From NCBI RefSeq assembly GCF_019397265.1, contig NZ_CP068985.1, positions 3,638,501-3,702,500 on the forward strand: a stretch of DNA of 64,000 bases. Direction: 5' to 3'. A model generated the notes under the pieces. That model searched no databases and was not told the DNA's origin. It worked only from the letters and a program-made list of their open reading frames with translations. A program made the position numbers and the translations under genes. How positions within the stretch are numbered: the first letter of the stretch is position 1; each line of letters opens with the position of its first letter. The DNA comes from Nonomuraea coxensis DSM 45129 (GTDB lineage Bacteria; Actinomycetota; Actinomycetes; Streptosporangiales; Streptosporangiaceae). This document shows positions 1 to 7,214 of the stretch, piece by piece.

Positions 1-1
1 G

Positions 2-445
2 TACGTGACCGCCAAGCTGCTCGGCGCCGCCGCCGGGGTGCTGCCCAGCATCCTCGTCGTGCTGGCGGCGGGCGCGCTGCTCGGCGGCGTACGGCTGCCC
101 GCGGGCACGTGGGCGGCCCTGGTGCCGCTCGTCTGGGCGGGTGTGCTGCCGTTCGCCGCGCTCGGCGTGGCCTTCGGCTACACCTTCAGCGGCCAGCTCG
201 CGAGCCTCGCCATGATGATCGTCTACTTCGGGCTGTCCGTGCTCGGCGGGCTGTGGGTGCCGGTCACGAGCATGCCGTCCGGCATGCGGGCCCTGGCCGA
301 GTACAGCCCCACCTACCAGGTCGGCTCCCTCGGCTGGCGGGCGCTGGAGGGCAGGCCGCCGACGGGGCTCTCGCTCGCCGTGCTCGCCGGCTGGACGCTG
401 GTCTTCGTCGCGCTGGCCCTCTGGCGTTACCGTCGGGCCCTGTGA
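2..445 (+). CDS. ABC-2 type transporter permease, C-terminal part
   Basis: About 147 codons run in from the left edge, so the start is missing. The visible part has four to five hydrophobic segments, including a long AMMIVYFGLSVLGGLWVPV-type helix. It also has the typical ABC-2 permease ending, with a soluble loop (MPSGMRALAEYSPTYQ) before a final helix and a basic tail (WRYRRAL). The family forms the membrane channel of drug or lipid exporters of the DrrB/NatB type, with a separate ATPase probably encoded just outside the window. Its TGA stop overlaps the GTG start of the next kinase gene (GTGA), so the transporter and the two-component system are translated as one operon. This arrangement is common for kinases that sense envelope stress or a drug handled by the transporter. 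The substrate is unknown. Confidence 0.85.
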   Translation, partial: YVTAKLLGAAAGVLPSILVVLAAGALLGGVRLPAGTWAALVPLVWAGVLPFAALGVAFGYTFSGQLASLAMMIVYFGLSVLGGLWVPVTSMPSGMRALAEYSPTYQVGSLGWRALEGRPPTGLSLAVLAGWTLVFVALALWRYRRAL

Positions 446-486
446 GCGTGGACGACGTGAGCGTGGACGACGTGAGCGTGGACGAC
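442..486 (+). repeat. Three tandem 15-bp copies at the kinase start
   Basis: The unit GTGAGCGTGGACGAC occurs three times in perfect tandem at 442-456, 457-471 and 472-486. Each copy begins with an in-frame GTG and encodes Val-Ser-Val-Asp-Asp, so the kinase has three equivalent candidate starts. The first GTG overlaps the stop codon of the upstream permease gene. Confidence 0.9.
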
Positions 487-1587
487 TTCGACTTCAGCCG
501 GGGACGCGCGGCGGCCAGGGCCGGCTCGGCCGCCTGGCTGGCCCTGCTGGCCTGGCCGCTGGGGGCGTTCCTGTGGGCGTCCCCGGGGGCCGGGCGGGTG
601 CTGTGGGCGGTCGCGGTGACCGCGGTCCTCGTCGTGTGCTGGATCCGTACGACGTGGGCGGTGTTCGGGCCGGGCCGGCCCGCGCCGTGGTGGCCCGCGG
701 GGGTGGCCGCCGCGGCGCTGGCCGGCATGCCGGTGCTGGGGCCGCCGTGGGCGTACGTGAGCTTCGTCTTCGTGGTCAGCGCGCTGGCCCCCGTCGTTCG
801 CGGGGCGGCGTTCGCGGCGGCGCTCGCGGCGACGGCGGCCGTCACGACCGGCGCGCTGGCGGCGTACGGGCTGCCGCTCGGGCAGATCTGGTGGGTGCCC
901 CTGGTGATCCTCGCCGAGGCGGGCGCGGTCTCCGCGCTGCTCGGCATGGGCGAGCTGCTGGCGAGGCTCGCCGCCGCCCGCGCCGAGGTGGCGCAGCTCG
1001 CCGTGGACAACGAGCGGCTGCGCTTCGCCCGCGACCTGCACGACACCCTCGGCCACACGCTCACCTCGATCACGATCTCCAGCCAGCTCGCCGCCCGGCT
1101 CGCCCGCGACGACCCCGAGGGGGCCGCGAGCCGCATGGCCGACGTGGAGCGCGCCGCCCGCCGGGCCCTCGACGAGGTGCGCCACTCCGTCGCCGGCTAC
1201 CGCGCCCCCGCCCTGTCGGACGAGCTGCGGCGGGCGACCGGCGGCCTCGCGCTGGCCGGGATCCGCCTGGAGGTCTCGCCCGCCGCCGGCCCCATCCCGG
1301 CCGCCGCCGAGACGCTGCTCGCCTGGACCGTACGCGAGGCCGCCACGAACGTCGTCCGCCACAGCCGCGCCCGCCGCTGCCGGATCGCCCTCGCCGTGGA
1401 CGACGGCGCCGCCACCGTCGAGGTACGCGACGACGGGACCGGCCCGGCCCCCGGCACCGCCCCGGGGAACGGCCTGACCGGGCTGGCCGAACGCCTCGCC
1501 GCGGCGGGCGGGCGCCTGGAGACCGGCCCGCCGCCGGACGGCGCCGGCTACCTGCTGCGCGCCCGCGTCCCCGTGGAGCCGTCATGA
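442..1587 (+). CDS. Sensor histidine kinase, HPK7/DesK type
   Basis: Membrane sensor kinase of about 382 residues. The N-terminal half has four to five hydrophobic segments. A HisKA_3 dimerisation domain follows, with the phospho-acceptor in FARDLHDTLGHTLTSI, and then a HATPase_c domain with the N box REAATNVVRHSR and the G boxes DDGTG and GNGLTGLAERL. In this family the kinase autophosphorylates on the His of the LHDTLGH motif and passes the phosphate to a NarL-type regulator, which is encoded directly downstream with an ATGA overlap. The start is placed at GTG 442 because it couples to the permease stop; the repeats also offer GTG 457 and 472. Family is certain, signal unknown. Confidence 0.9.
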   Translation: MSVDDVSVDDVSVDDFDFSRGRAAARAGSAAWLALLAWPLGAFLWASPGAGRVLWAVAVTAVLVVCWIRTTWAVFGPGRPAPWWPAGVAAAALAGMPVLGPPWAYVSFVFVVSALAPVVRGAAFAAALAATAAVTTGALAAYGLPLGQIWWVPLVILAEAGAVSALLGMGELLARLAAARAEVAQLAVDNERLRFARDLHDTLGHTLTSITISSQLAARLARDDPEGAASRMADVERAARRALDEVRHSVAGYRAPALSDELRRATGGLALAGIRLEVSPAAGPIPAAAETLLAWTVREAATNVVRHSRARRCRIALAVDDGAATVEVRDDGTGPAPGTAPGNGLTGLAERLAAAGGRLETGPPPDGAGYLLRARVPVEPS

Positions 1588-2177
1588 TCCGCGTCCTCGT
1601 CGCCGACGACCAGGAACTCGTCCGGGGCGGCCTCGCCGCGCTGCTGTCGCTGGAGGACGACATCGAGGTGGTGGCCGAGGTCGGGCGCGGCGACCAGGTC
1701 GAGGCCGCGGTGGCCGAGCACCGGCCCGACGTGATCCTGCTCGACATCGAGATGCCCGGCATGTCCGGCCTGACGGTCGCCGAACGCCTGCGCGGGCAGC
1801 GCGTGGTCATCGTCACGACGTTCGGCAGGCCCGGCTACCTGGGCCGGGCGCTCGCGGCCGGCGTCGCCGGATTCGTCGTCAAGGACGCGCCGGTGGCCGA
1901 GCTGACCGCGGCCGTGCGGCGCGTCATGGCCGGGGAGACCGTGATCGACCCGAAGCTGGCGCTCTCCGCCCTGACGGTCGGGCCGAGCCCGCTCACCCAG
2001 CGCGAGGCCGAGGTGCTGCGGGCCGCGTCCGGCGGCGCGACCGTCGCCGAGCTGGCCCGCCACCTGTTCCTGACCGAGGGCACCGTGCGCAACTACCTGT
2101 CCTCCGCGATCGGCAAGACCGGGGCCCGCAACCGGGCGGAGGCCGTACGGGTCGCCGAGTCCCGCGGCTGGCTCTGA
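1584..2177 (+). CDS. NarL/DesR-family response regulator
   Basis: A 197-residue two-domain regulator. The receiver domain has the acidic pair VADDQ, the phospho-acceptor Asp in VILLDIEMPGMSG, the conserved Thr in VIVTTFG and the Lys in FVVKDAP. A LuxR-type HTH follows (LTQREAEVLRAASGG, TVAELARHLFLTEGTVRNYLS). The ATG lies inside the kinase stop (ATGA), so it is the cognate partner of the kinase upstream. It probably controls the permease operon, but no operator is visible inside the window because the promoter lies to the left of it. The sequence matches the DesR-like subgroup that ends in ESRGWL. Confidence 0.93.
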   Translation: MIRVLVADDQELVRGGLAALLSLEDDIEVVAEVGRGDQVEAAVAEHRPDVILLDIEMPGMSGLTVAERLRGQRVVIVTTFGRPGYLGRALAAGVAGFVVKDAPVAELTAAVRRVMAGETVIDPKLALSALTVGPSPLTQREAEVLRAASGGATVAELARHLFLTEGTVRNYLSSAIGKTGARNRAEAVRVAESRGWL

Positions 2178-2231
2178 CCGGCGCAGCGCCAGTGGTCCCG
2201 GTGGGTCGAGCCGCTGCCGTCGTCCCGCGAG

Positions 2232-2268
2232 GAGCCGGGCCGGTCACAAGGGGCGCCGGGCCCGGCTC
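2232..2268. terminator. Probable bidirectional terminator
   Basis: Perfect 10-bp inverted repeat, GAGCCGGGCC at 2232-2241 and GGCCCGGCTC at 2259-2268, with a 17-nt loop. It sits between the convergent response-regulator and MarR genes and overlaps the MarR stop codon. There is no T tract, which is usual in high-GC actinomycetes. Confidence 0.55.
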
Positions 2269-2773
2269 ACGGGGCGTCGGGCCAGCCGAGCGGGTAGCGC
2301 GGGCCGGGCAGGCGCTCGCCGCCGGCCTCGGTGAAGGCGTTCATGGCGGAGACGAGCGCGCGGGACTGCTCGGGGGTCATGCGGGAGACGATGCCGGCGA
2401 TCTCCTCGCGGCGGCGCGCCATCACGTCCTCGACGAGCTGCCGGCCGTCCGAGGTGAGCCGCATGAGGCTTTCGCGGCGGTTGTGCGGGTTGACCTCGCG
2501 GGTGACGAGACCGGCCGCGGAGAGACGGTCGGCCATCCGCATGGCGGTGGAGCTGTTGACGTCGAGCAGCTCGGCCATGGTGACGAGCTTGGTCTCGCCG
2601 TGCAGGGACAGCACCACCAGCATGCGGAACTGGGGGAGCGTGACCCGGTCCTGGACCGCGGCCATGGAACGGGCGGCGATGGCCACCAGCAGCCGCGAGC
2701 CGGTGAGCACGGCCGAGATGACGGCGTCGAGATCGCCGGCGCCGGCCCGGCCACCCGCGAAGGGCTGTTTCAT
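2267..2773 (-). CDS. MarR-family transcriptional regulator
   Basis: A 168-residue winged-helix regulator. The wHTH core is visible as LPQFRMLVVLSLHGETK, then VTMAELLDVNSSTAMRMADR as the recognition region, then GLVTREVNPHNRRESLMRLT as the beta wing with the conserved Asp/Arg-rich turn. The C-terminal dimerisation helix follows. MarR proteins repress efflux, detoxification or catabolic genes and are released by small aromatic ligands. ATG 2773 is preferred; an in-frame GTG lies two codons upstream. It is transcribed in the same direction as the DUF4142 gene just upstream, with only 26 bases between the coding regions, so the two may be co-transcribed. Confidence 0.88.
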   Translation of the reverse strand: MKQPFAGGRAGAGDLDAVISAVLTGSRLLVAIAARSMAAVQDRVTLPQFRMLVVLSLHGETKLVTMAELLDVNSSTAMRMADRLSAAGLVTREVNPHNRRESLMRLTSDGRQLVEDVMARRREEIAGIVSRMTPEQSRALVSAMNAFTEAGGERLPGPRYPLGWPDAP

Positions 2774-2799
2774 GGACACAGTTGTACACGTTGGTGCGT

Positions 2800-3456
2800 T
2801 CAGGAGGGCGGGGTGGGGAAGCTCTCGGGGGTCGTCAGGCCGGTGCTCTCCAGGAGGCGCTGGTGGTTGAGCACGGCGGCGTTGGCCTGCTCGGAGAAGC
2901 GGCGGATCAGGGTGTTCTGGGTGGTGCCGCGCACCGTGCCGATGACCCCGAAGATCTGGCCGTGCGCCAGGCGCAGCCACTTGACGTACGTGGCGTCGTA
3001 GGCCTGCCCGGACCGGCCCGAGATGTCGGTCATCCACGCCTGCTGCTGGTCCGTGGGCTTGACCGGCAGAGTGATCCGCAGCTTGCCCGCCACGTCGCGG
3101 ACCTGGCCGTCGAGGGTGTGGTGCTGGGCGGCGATCTCCCTGCTGATCTGCCGGACGCGGGCGGCCTCGCCGCGCTGGATCGCGTCCTGCGCCATGGGCA
3201 TCTCCCACAGACTGGCCAGGCGTACCTTGCGGACGAGGTCGCGGTCGAGCTCCGACAGCGGGCCCCACTTGGTCTGGACCGTGCCGGTGTCGCTCTCCCG
3301 CTCGGAAGGGGTGGCGTCGGGCTCCGCGGACGCGGCGGCGTCGAGGGCGGCGGTGTCGGGGAGCGGCGTGGGGGTGTAGCCGGCGCAGGCGGTGAGCAGG
3401 CAGAGGGCGGCGAGGCCCCCGGCGGTGGTGGTGCTGGGGTGGGCCATGGTCGTCAT
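2800..3456 (-). CDS. DUF4142 lipoprotein
   Basis: A 218-residue exported protein. The N-terminal signal peptide ends in the lipobox LTAC (Cys at about residue 25), so the mature protein should be a lipid-anchored surface protein. The rest matches the ferritin-like four-helix DUF4142 family: DRDLVRKVRLASLWEMPMAQ, then AARVRQISREIAAQHHTLD, and WLRLAHGQIFGVIGTVRG near the end. The function of DUF4142 is not established; it is often linked to stress or redox survival. A low-complexity Ala/Asp/Ser linker separates the lipobox from the domain. The start could be ATG 3456 or ATG 3447. Confidence 0.82.
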   Translation of the reverse strand: MTTMAHPSTTTAGGLAALCLLTACAGYTPTPLPDTAALDAAASAEPDATPSERESDTGTVQTKWGPLSELDRDLVRKVRLASLWEMPMAQDAIQRGEAARVRQISREIAAQHHTLDGQVRDVAGKLRITLPVKPTDQQQAWMTDISGRSGQAYDATYVKWLRLAHGQIFGVIGTVRGTTQNTLIRRFSEQANAAVLNHQRLLESTGLTTPESFPTPPS

Positions 3457-3574
3457 CCCGTTCCGGATCGGGGTGGCGCGGCGTCCGGGCGGAGGGCGCC
3501 GCTCGTCATGAGATACGCGCGACGGGCCCCGGCCTGTTCATGGCAGTGTGCAACGGTTGCGGGCCGCGGCCGCC

Positions 3575-4429
3575 TCAGGCGGCGGGCAGCCGGGCGTCGT
3601 TGGCGACGATCGGGTTGCGTACGCTGCCGAGCCGTTCGACCTCGACCTCCACCTCGTCGCCCGGCCGCAGCAGCCACGGCGGCGTACGCGCGTAGCCGAC
3701 CCCGGCGGGCGTGCCGGTGGCCAGCAGGTCGCCCGGCCGCAGCGTGAACGTACGGGAGATGAGGGCGAGCGTGTCGCCGACGGTGTAGACCATCTCGTCG
3801 GTGCGGCCGTCCTGGACGACCTCGCCGTTGACCCGCGTCCGCACCCGCAGCCCGTCACGCAGGTCGCCGACCTCGGCGGCGGGCACCAGAGGGCCGAGGG
3901 GACCGGAGTTGTCGCCGTTCTTGCCGAGGGTCCACTGGCTGGTCAGCTTCTGCGCCCGGCGCGAGGTGATGTCGTTGAAGGCCGAGTAGCCGGCCACGGC
4001 GGCCAGCGCCTCGTCCGGGTCGGCGTCGGCCAGCGGCGCCCCCACGTACGCCACGACCTCGCCCTCCCAGTCCAGGCCGTCCTCGCCCGACGGCACCGGC
4101 ACCGGGGCGCCGCCCACGGTCAGTGAGCGCGTCCAGCGGGCGAACAGCGTCGGGTGCGGCGGGACGCCCTCGCCCGCGTACGAGCCCTCGGCCACGTGCC
4201 TGAGGTAGTTGAGCCCGACGCAGATCACCCGCGCGCCCGGCAGCACCGGCGGCACGAAGGCGACCGCCGAGGCCGGGACCGTCTCGCCGGCCGGCTCCCT
4301 GGACAGCCATCCGGCCGCGCCCGCCCAGAACTCCTCCAGTCCGGCCAGCACGGTGACCGTCGTGCCGTCGGGCGACAGCGACGCCACCTCGACCGGGCCG
4401 CCGTCCCTGCGGATGCCTGCGATCCTCAT
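3575..4429 (-). CDS. Fumarylacetoacetate hydrolase (FAH) family protein
   Basis: A 284-residue protein with the full FAH C-terminal fold: VICVGLNYLRHVAEG, LDWEGEVVAYVG (metal-binding Glu-Glu), AFNDITSRRAQ, GKNGDNSGPLGP and the terminal LATGTPAGVGYARTPP. Family members hydrolyse or decarboxylate beta-diketo acids in aromatic and sugar-acid catabolism, using Mg or Mn held by the Glu/Asp residues. It is divergent from a GntR/FCD regulator with an operator-like repeat between them. The DUF3500 gene lies beyond the regulator. The substrate cannot be read from the sequence; a keto-acid from aromatic or sugar-acid breakdown is likely. Confidence 0.88.
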   Translation of the reverse strand: MRIAGIRRDGGPVEVASLSPDGTTVTVLAGLEEFWAGAAGWLSREPAGETVPASAVAFVPPVLPGARVICVGLNYLRHVAEGSYAGEGVPPHPTLFARWTRSLTVGGAPVPVPSGEDGLDWEGEVVAYVGAPLADADPDEALAAVAGYSAFNDITSRRAQKLTSQWTLGKNGDNSGPLGPLVPAAEVGDLRDGLRVRTRVNGEVVQDGRTDEMVYTVGDTLALISRTFTLRPGDLLATGTPAGVGYARTPPWLLRPGDEVEVEVERLGSVRNPIVANDARLPAA

Positions 4430-4456
4430 CGGCCCTCTCCTCGCTGCCCGCCGTGA

Positions 4457-4471
4457 AACCTTCTAAAGGTT
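4457..4471. promoter_or_regulatory. Perfect inverted repeat, candidate GntR/FCD operator
   Basis: AACCTT-CTA-AAGGTT is a perfect 6-bp inverted repeat with a 3-nt spacer. It lies between the divergent FAH gene (start 4429) and GntR gene (start 4489). A further GGAGGTTT follows at 4473-4480. Size and position suit an FCD-type dimer site controlling both genes. Confidence 0.6.
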
Positions 4472-4488
4472 CGGAGGTTTGTGCTTGG

Positions 4489-5253
4489 ATGGCGACTATG
4501 CCGCAGACCTCCTCCTCCGGACAACCCCTGGCCGGCGTCGGGCAGGGCGCGCGGACCCGCGCCGAGCGGCTGGCCGCCGCGCTCGACGAGCGCGTCCGCG
4601 GGCTCGCCCCCGGCGAGCCGGTCGGGACGCTGGAGTCGCTGCGCGCCGAGACCGGCCTCGCCTACGCGACGGTCAGCGAGGCCGTCCGGCTGCTGCGCGA
4701 CCGGGGCGTGCTGGAGATCCGGCCGGGGCGCGGGGGCGGGCTGTTCGCGGCCGAGCGCGGGCCGGTGGTGCGGCTGCGGCACACGCTGCTGAGCGTCGCC
4801 GACGAGCCGGGCGCGGTCGCCGACGCCATCGAGCTGCGCGAGCACCTCGAAGAGCTCATCGACCTCGCCGCCGCCCGGCACCGCACCGCCCAGGACGTCG
4901 CCGACCTGCGCCGCCTGCTGCGCCGGCTGCGCGCCGCGCCCGGCTGGGACGGCTTCATGCGCGCCAACTGGGCGCTGCACGAGCGGATCGCCGCCATCAG
5001 CCCGAACGCGATGGCGCGGGCCGTCTACGTCGGCACCCTCGGCCACCTGGGCACCACCTCCGCCCGCCTCGCCGACGACCGGCCCTCTGACGACCACGAC
5101 CGGCCCGCCGACGACCGCCCCGCCGACGACCCGCGGGCGGCGTACCGGGCCGCCCGCTACCAGGTTCACGCCGACCTGGTCGAGGCCATCGCCGACGGCG
5201 ACGAGGCCGCGGTCCGCGCCGCCGTCGCCGCACACCGCACCCCCGCCCCCTGA
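4489..5253 (+). CDS. GntR-family (FCD) transcriptional regulator
   Basis: About 254 residues. The N-terminal winged HTH reads VGTLESLRAETGLAYATVSEAVRLLRDRGVLEIRPGRGGG. An all-helical FCD ligand-binding domain follows, with the metal/ligand signature IELREHLEELIDLAA and the later WALHERIAA and QVHADLVEAIADGDEAAVRAAVAAH. FCD regulators repress carboxylic-acid catabolic genes and are released by the substrate or an intermediate, which suits the adjacent FAH hydrolase. ATG 4489 is chosen because an upstream GTG at 4453 would put the inverted repeat inside the gene; ATG 4498 is also possible. A low-complexity run rich in Asp/Arg/Pro (DDRPADDRPADDP) interrupts the C-terminal domain. Confidence 0.85.
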   Translation: MATMPQTSSSGQPLAGVGQGARTRAERLAAALDERVRGLAPGEPVGTLESLRAETGLAYATVSEAVRLLRDRGVLEIRPGRGGGLFAAERGPVVRLRHTLLSVADEPGAVADAIELREHLEELIDLAAARHRTAQDVADLRRLLRRLRAAPGWDGFMRANWALHERIAAISPNAMARAVYVGTLGHLGTTSARLADDRPSDDHDRPADDRPADDPRAAYRAARYQVHADLVEAIADGDEAAVRAAVAAHRTPAP

Positions 5254-5298
5254 GCCCCACCCCGTCCCCTCACCCCCTGAACGCCGGAGGAGCCCGTC

Positions 5299-6549
5299 AT
5301 GCCCGGTGAGTACCGACGGCACCTGTTCCCGCACGACCACCCGCGCCTGGCCGAGATCCGCGGCCTCGACCCGTACGCCTACGGCGAGCTCGCCAGGAGA
5401 CCGGGCACGTTCACCGGCGGCCTGGTCGCGAACTGGACGCCGCTCTACAGGAACGAGTTCCGCGGCGTCACCGAGAACGGCGTCCTCCGCGAGGGCCTGC
5501 ACCCGCTGACGCCCGCCGAGCCCGGCGAGGAGGCGCCCGTCGCGGCCATGGTCGCCGCCGCGCGCGACCTGCTCGCCGCCCTCGACGACGAGGGCCGCGC
5601 CCGCATCGGTCATCCGGTGGACGCCGTGGAGTGGCAGACCTGGGCCAACCCGGAGTTCCTGCAGTTCGACACCGGCCTGCGCCTGGACCTCCAGCCGGAG
5701 CCCGTCCGCGAGAAGGCCCTGGCGCTGGTGCGGGCCTCGCTCTCGCCCGAGGGCTACCACCTGGCGCGCGCCATGATGCTCATCAACGGCTTCCTCGGCG
5801 AGGTCGTCGGCCTGGAGACCATCCTCAACGAGTTCAGCTACAACCTCGCGCTCTACGGCACCCCCGACCTCCGGGCCCCGTGGGGCTGGCAGCTCTACGG
5901 CCACCACTGCGCGCTCAACTGCCTGGTCGTCGAGGGCCGCATGGCGCTGTCGCCGGTGTTCCTCGGTGCGGAGCCCGACGAGATCGACGCGGGCCCGCAC
6001 GCCGGGCTGCGCGACGTGTTCGCCGACCGTGTGGAGCTGGGGCTGCGGCTGATGGCCGCGCTGCCCGCCGAGCAGCGCCGGCAGGCCGTCGTCTACGAGC
6101 GGATGGTCGATCCGGCCATGCCGGAGGGCCGGGTGGATCCGGGCGACGAACGCCACCTGGCCGGGGCGTTCCAGGACAACCGGGTGATCCCGGTCGAGGG
6201 TCTCCGGGTCGCCGACATGCCCGCCGAGGCCCAGGAGCACGCGCTGGCGATCGCGGGCACGTTCGCCGGGCTCCTGCCGGAGGGGCCGCGCGCCGCCCGG
6301 CTCAGGGAGGTCGCCGCCCATCTGAGGGAGACCTGGTTCTGCTGGATCGGCGGGCACCGGCCCGGCGACGTCTTCTACTACCGGCTCCAGTCGCCGGTGA
6401 TCGTCGCCGAGCTCGACCACCACTGCGGCGTCTTCCTCGACTACGACACCCCCAAGCCGTTCCACGTCCACACCGTGCTGCGCACCCCGCACGGCAACGA
6501 CTACGGCCGCGCCTGGGTACGGCAGTGGCAGGCCAGGCGGGATCAGTAG
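5299..6549 (+). CDS. DUF3500-family protein
   Basis: A 416-residue cytoplasmic protein with no signal peptide. The C-terminal third carries the DUF3500 signature, with WFCWIGGH, FYYRLQSPVIVAELDHHCGV and the ending PFHVHTVLRTPHGNDYG. DUF3500 proteins have no established reaction; they occur in sugar-acid and aromatic catabolic clusters. The histidines in LDHHCG and HVHTV look like metal ligands (inference). The gene starts 45 bases after the GntR stop, with a GGAGGAG ribosome site, and is probably co-transcribed with the regulator. Its stop overlaps the convergent response-regulator gene by seven bases. Confidence 0.75.
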   Translation: MPGEYRRHLFPHDHPRLAEIRGLDPYAYGELARRPGTFTGGLVANWTPLYRNEFRGVTENGVLREGLHPLTPAEPGEEAPVAAMVAAARDLLAALDDEGRARIGHPVDAVEWQTWANPEFLQFDTGLRLDLQPEPVREKALALVRASLSPEGYHLARAMMLINGFLGEVVGLETILNEFSYNLALYGTPDLRAPWGWQLYGHHCALNCLVVEGRMALSPVFLGAEPDEIDAGPHAGLRDVFADRVELGLRLMAALPAEQRRQAVVYERMVDPAMPEGRVDPGDERHLAGAFQDNRVIPVEGLRVADMPAEAQEHALAIAGTFAGLLPEGPRAARLREVAAHLRETWFCWIGGHRPGDVFYYRLQSPVIVAELDHHCGVFLDYDTPKPFHVHTVLRTPHGNDYGRAWVRQWQARRDQ

Positions 6550-7214
6550 CCGGACGGGCGGACCAGGCCCGTCTCGTACGCGAACACCGCCGCCTGCGTC
6601 CGGTCACGCAGCCCGAGCTTGACCAGGATCCGGCTCACGTGCGTCTTGACCGTCTGCTCGGCGACCACCAGGCCGGCGGCGATCTCCGCGTTCGACAGGC
6701 CCTGCGCGACCAGCGCCAGCACCTCCGTCTCCCGCTCGGTCAGGTCGCCGAGGCGCTCCTTGAGCGGGGCGCGCGGCCCGGCGCTCAGCCGCGTGAACTC
6801 GGCGATGAGGCGCCTGGTGACGGCCGGCGCGAGCAGCGCGTCCCCGGCGGCGACGACCCGCACCGCCTGGGCCAGTTCGGCCGCCGAGGCGTCCTTCAGC
6901 AGGAAGCCGGACGCGCCGGCGCGCAGCGCCTCGTACACGTAGTCGTCCAGGTCGAACGTGGTCAGCATCAGGACCTTCACCGTCGTGCCAGGACGGGCGG
7001 CGATGCGGCGGGTGGCCTCGATGCCGCCGAGCTCGGGCATCCGCACGTCCATGAGCACGACGTCGGGGTTCAGCGCGGCGGCCATGGAGACGGCGTCGAG
7101 GCCGTTCGCGGCCTGGCCGACGACCTCGATGCCCGGCTCGGCGTCGAGCAGCACGGTGAAGCCCTGGCGCACCATCGCCTGGTCGTCGGCTATGAGCACG
7201 CGGATGCTCGTCAT
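6543..7214 (-). CDS. NarL-family response regulator
   Basis: A 223-residue regulator. The receiver domain has the acidic pocket IADDQAMVRQGF, the phospho-acceptor Asp in VVLMDVRMPELGG, the Thr in MLTTFDLDDYVYEAL and the Lys in GFLLKDASAAEL. The LuxR HTH at the C-terminus reads LTERETEVLALVAQGLSNAEI, then EQTVKTHVSRIL. The ATG overlaps the stop of the kinase gene upstream on the same strand (ATGA), so the two form a cognate pair. It belongs to the common actinobacterial subgroup that controls nearby transporters, but no transporter is adjacent here, so its targets lie elsewhere or are unknown. Confidence 0.93.
   Translation of the reverse strand: MTSIRVLIADDQAMVRQGFTVLLDAEPGIEVVGQAANGLDAVSMAAALNPDVVLMDVRMPELGGIEATRRIAARPGTTVKVLMLTTFDLDDYVYEALRAGASGFLLKDASAAELAQAVRVVAAGDALLAPAVTRRLIAEFTRLSAGPRAPLKERLGDLTERETEVLALVAQGLSNAEIAAGLVVAEQTVKTHVSRILVKLGLRDRTQAAVFAYETGLVRPSGY

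Noticed and set aside
4426-6492. Long minus-strand frame opposite the GntR and DUF3500 genes
   Set aside because: Its composition (His/Gly/Arg-rich) is typical of antisense frames, and both sense genes have clear families and ribosome sites.
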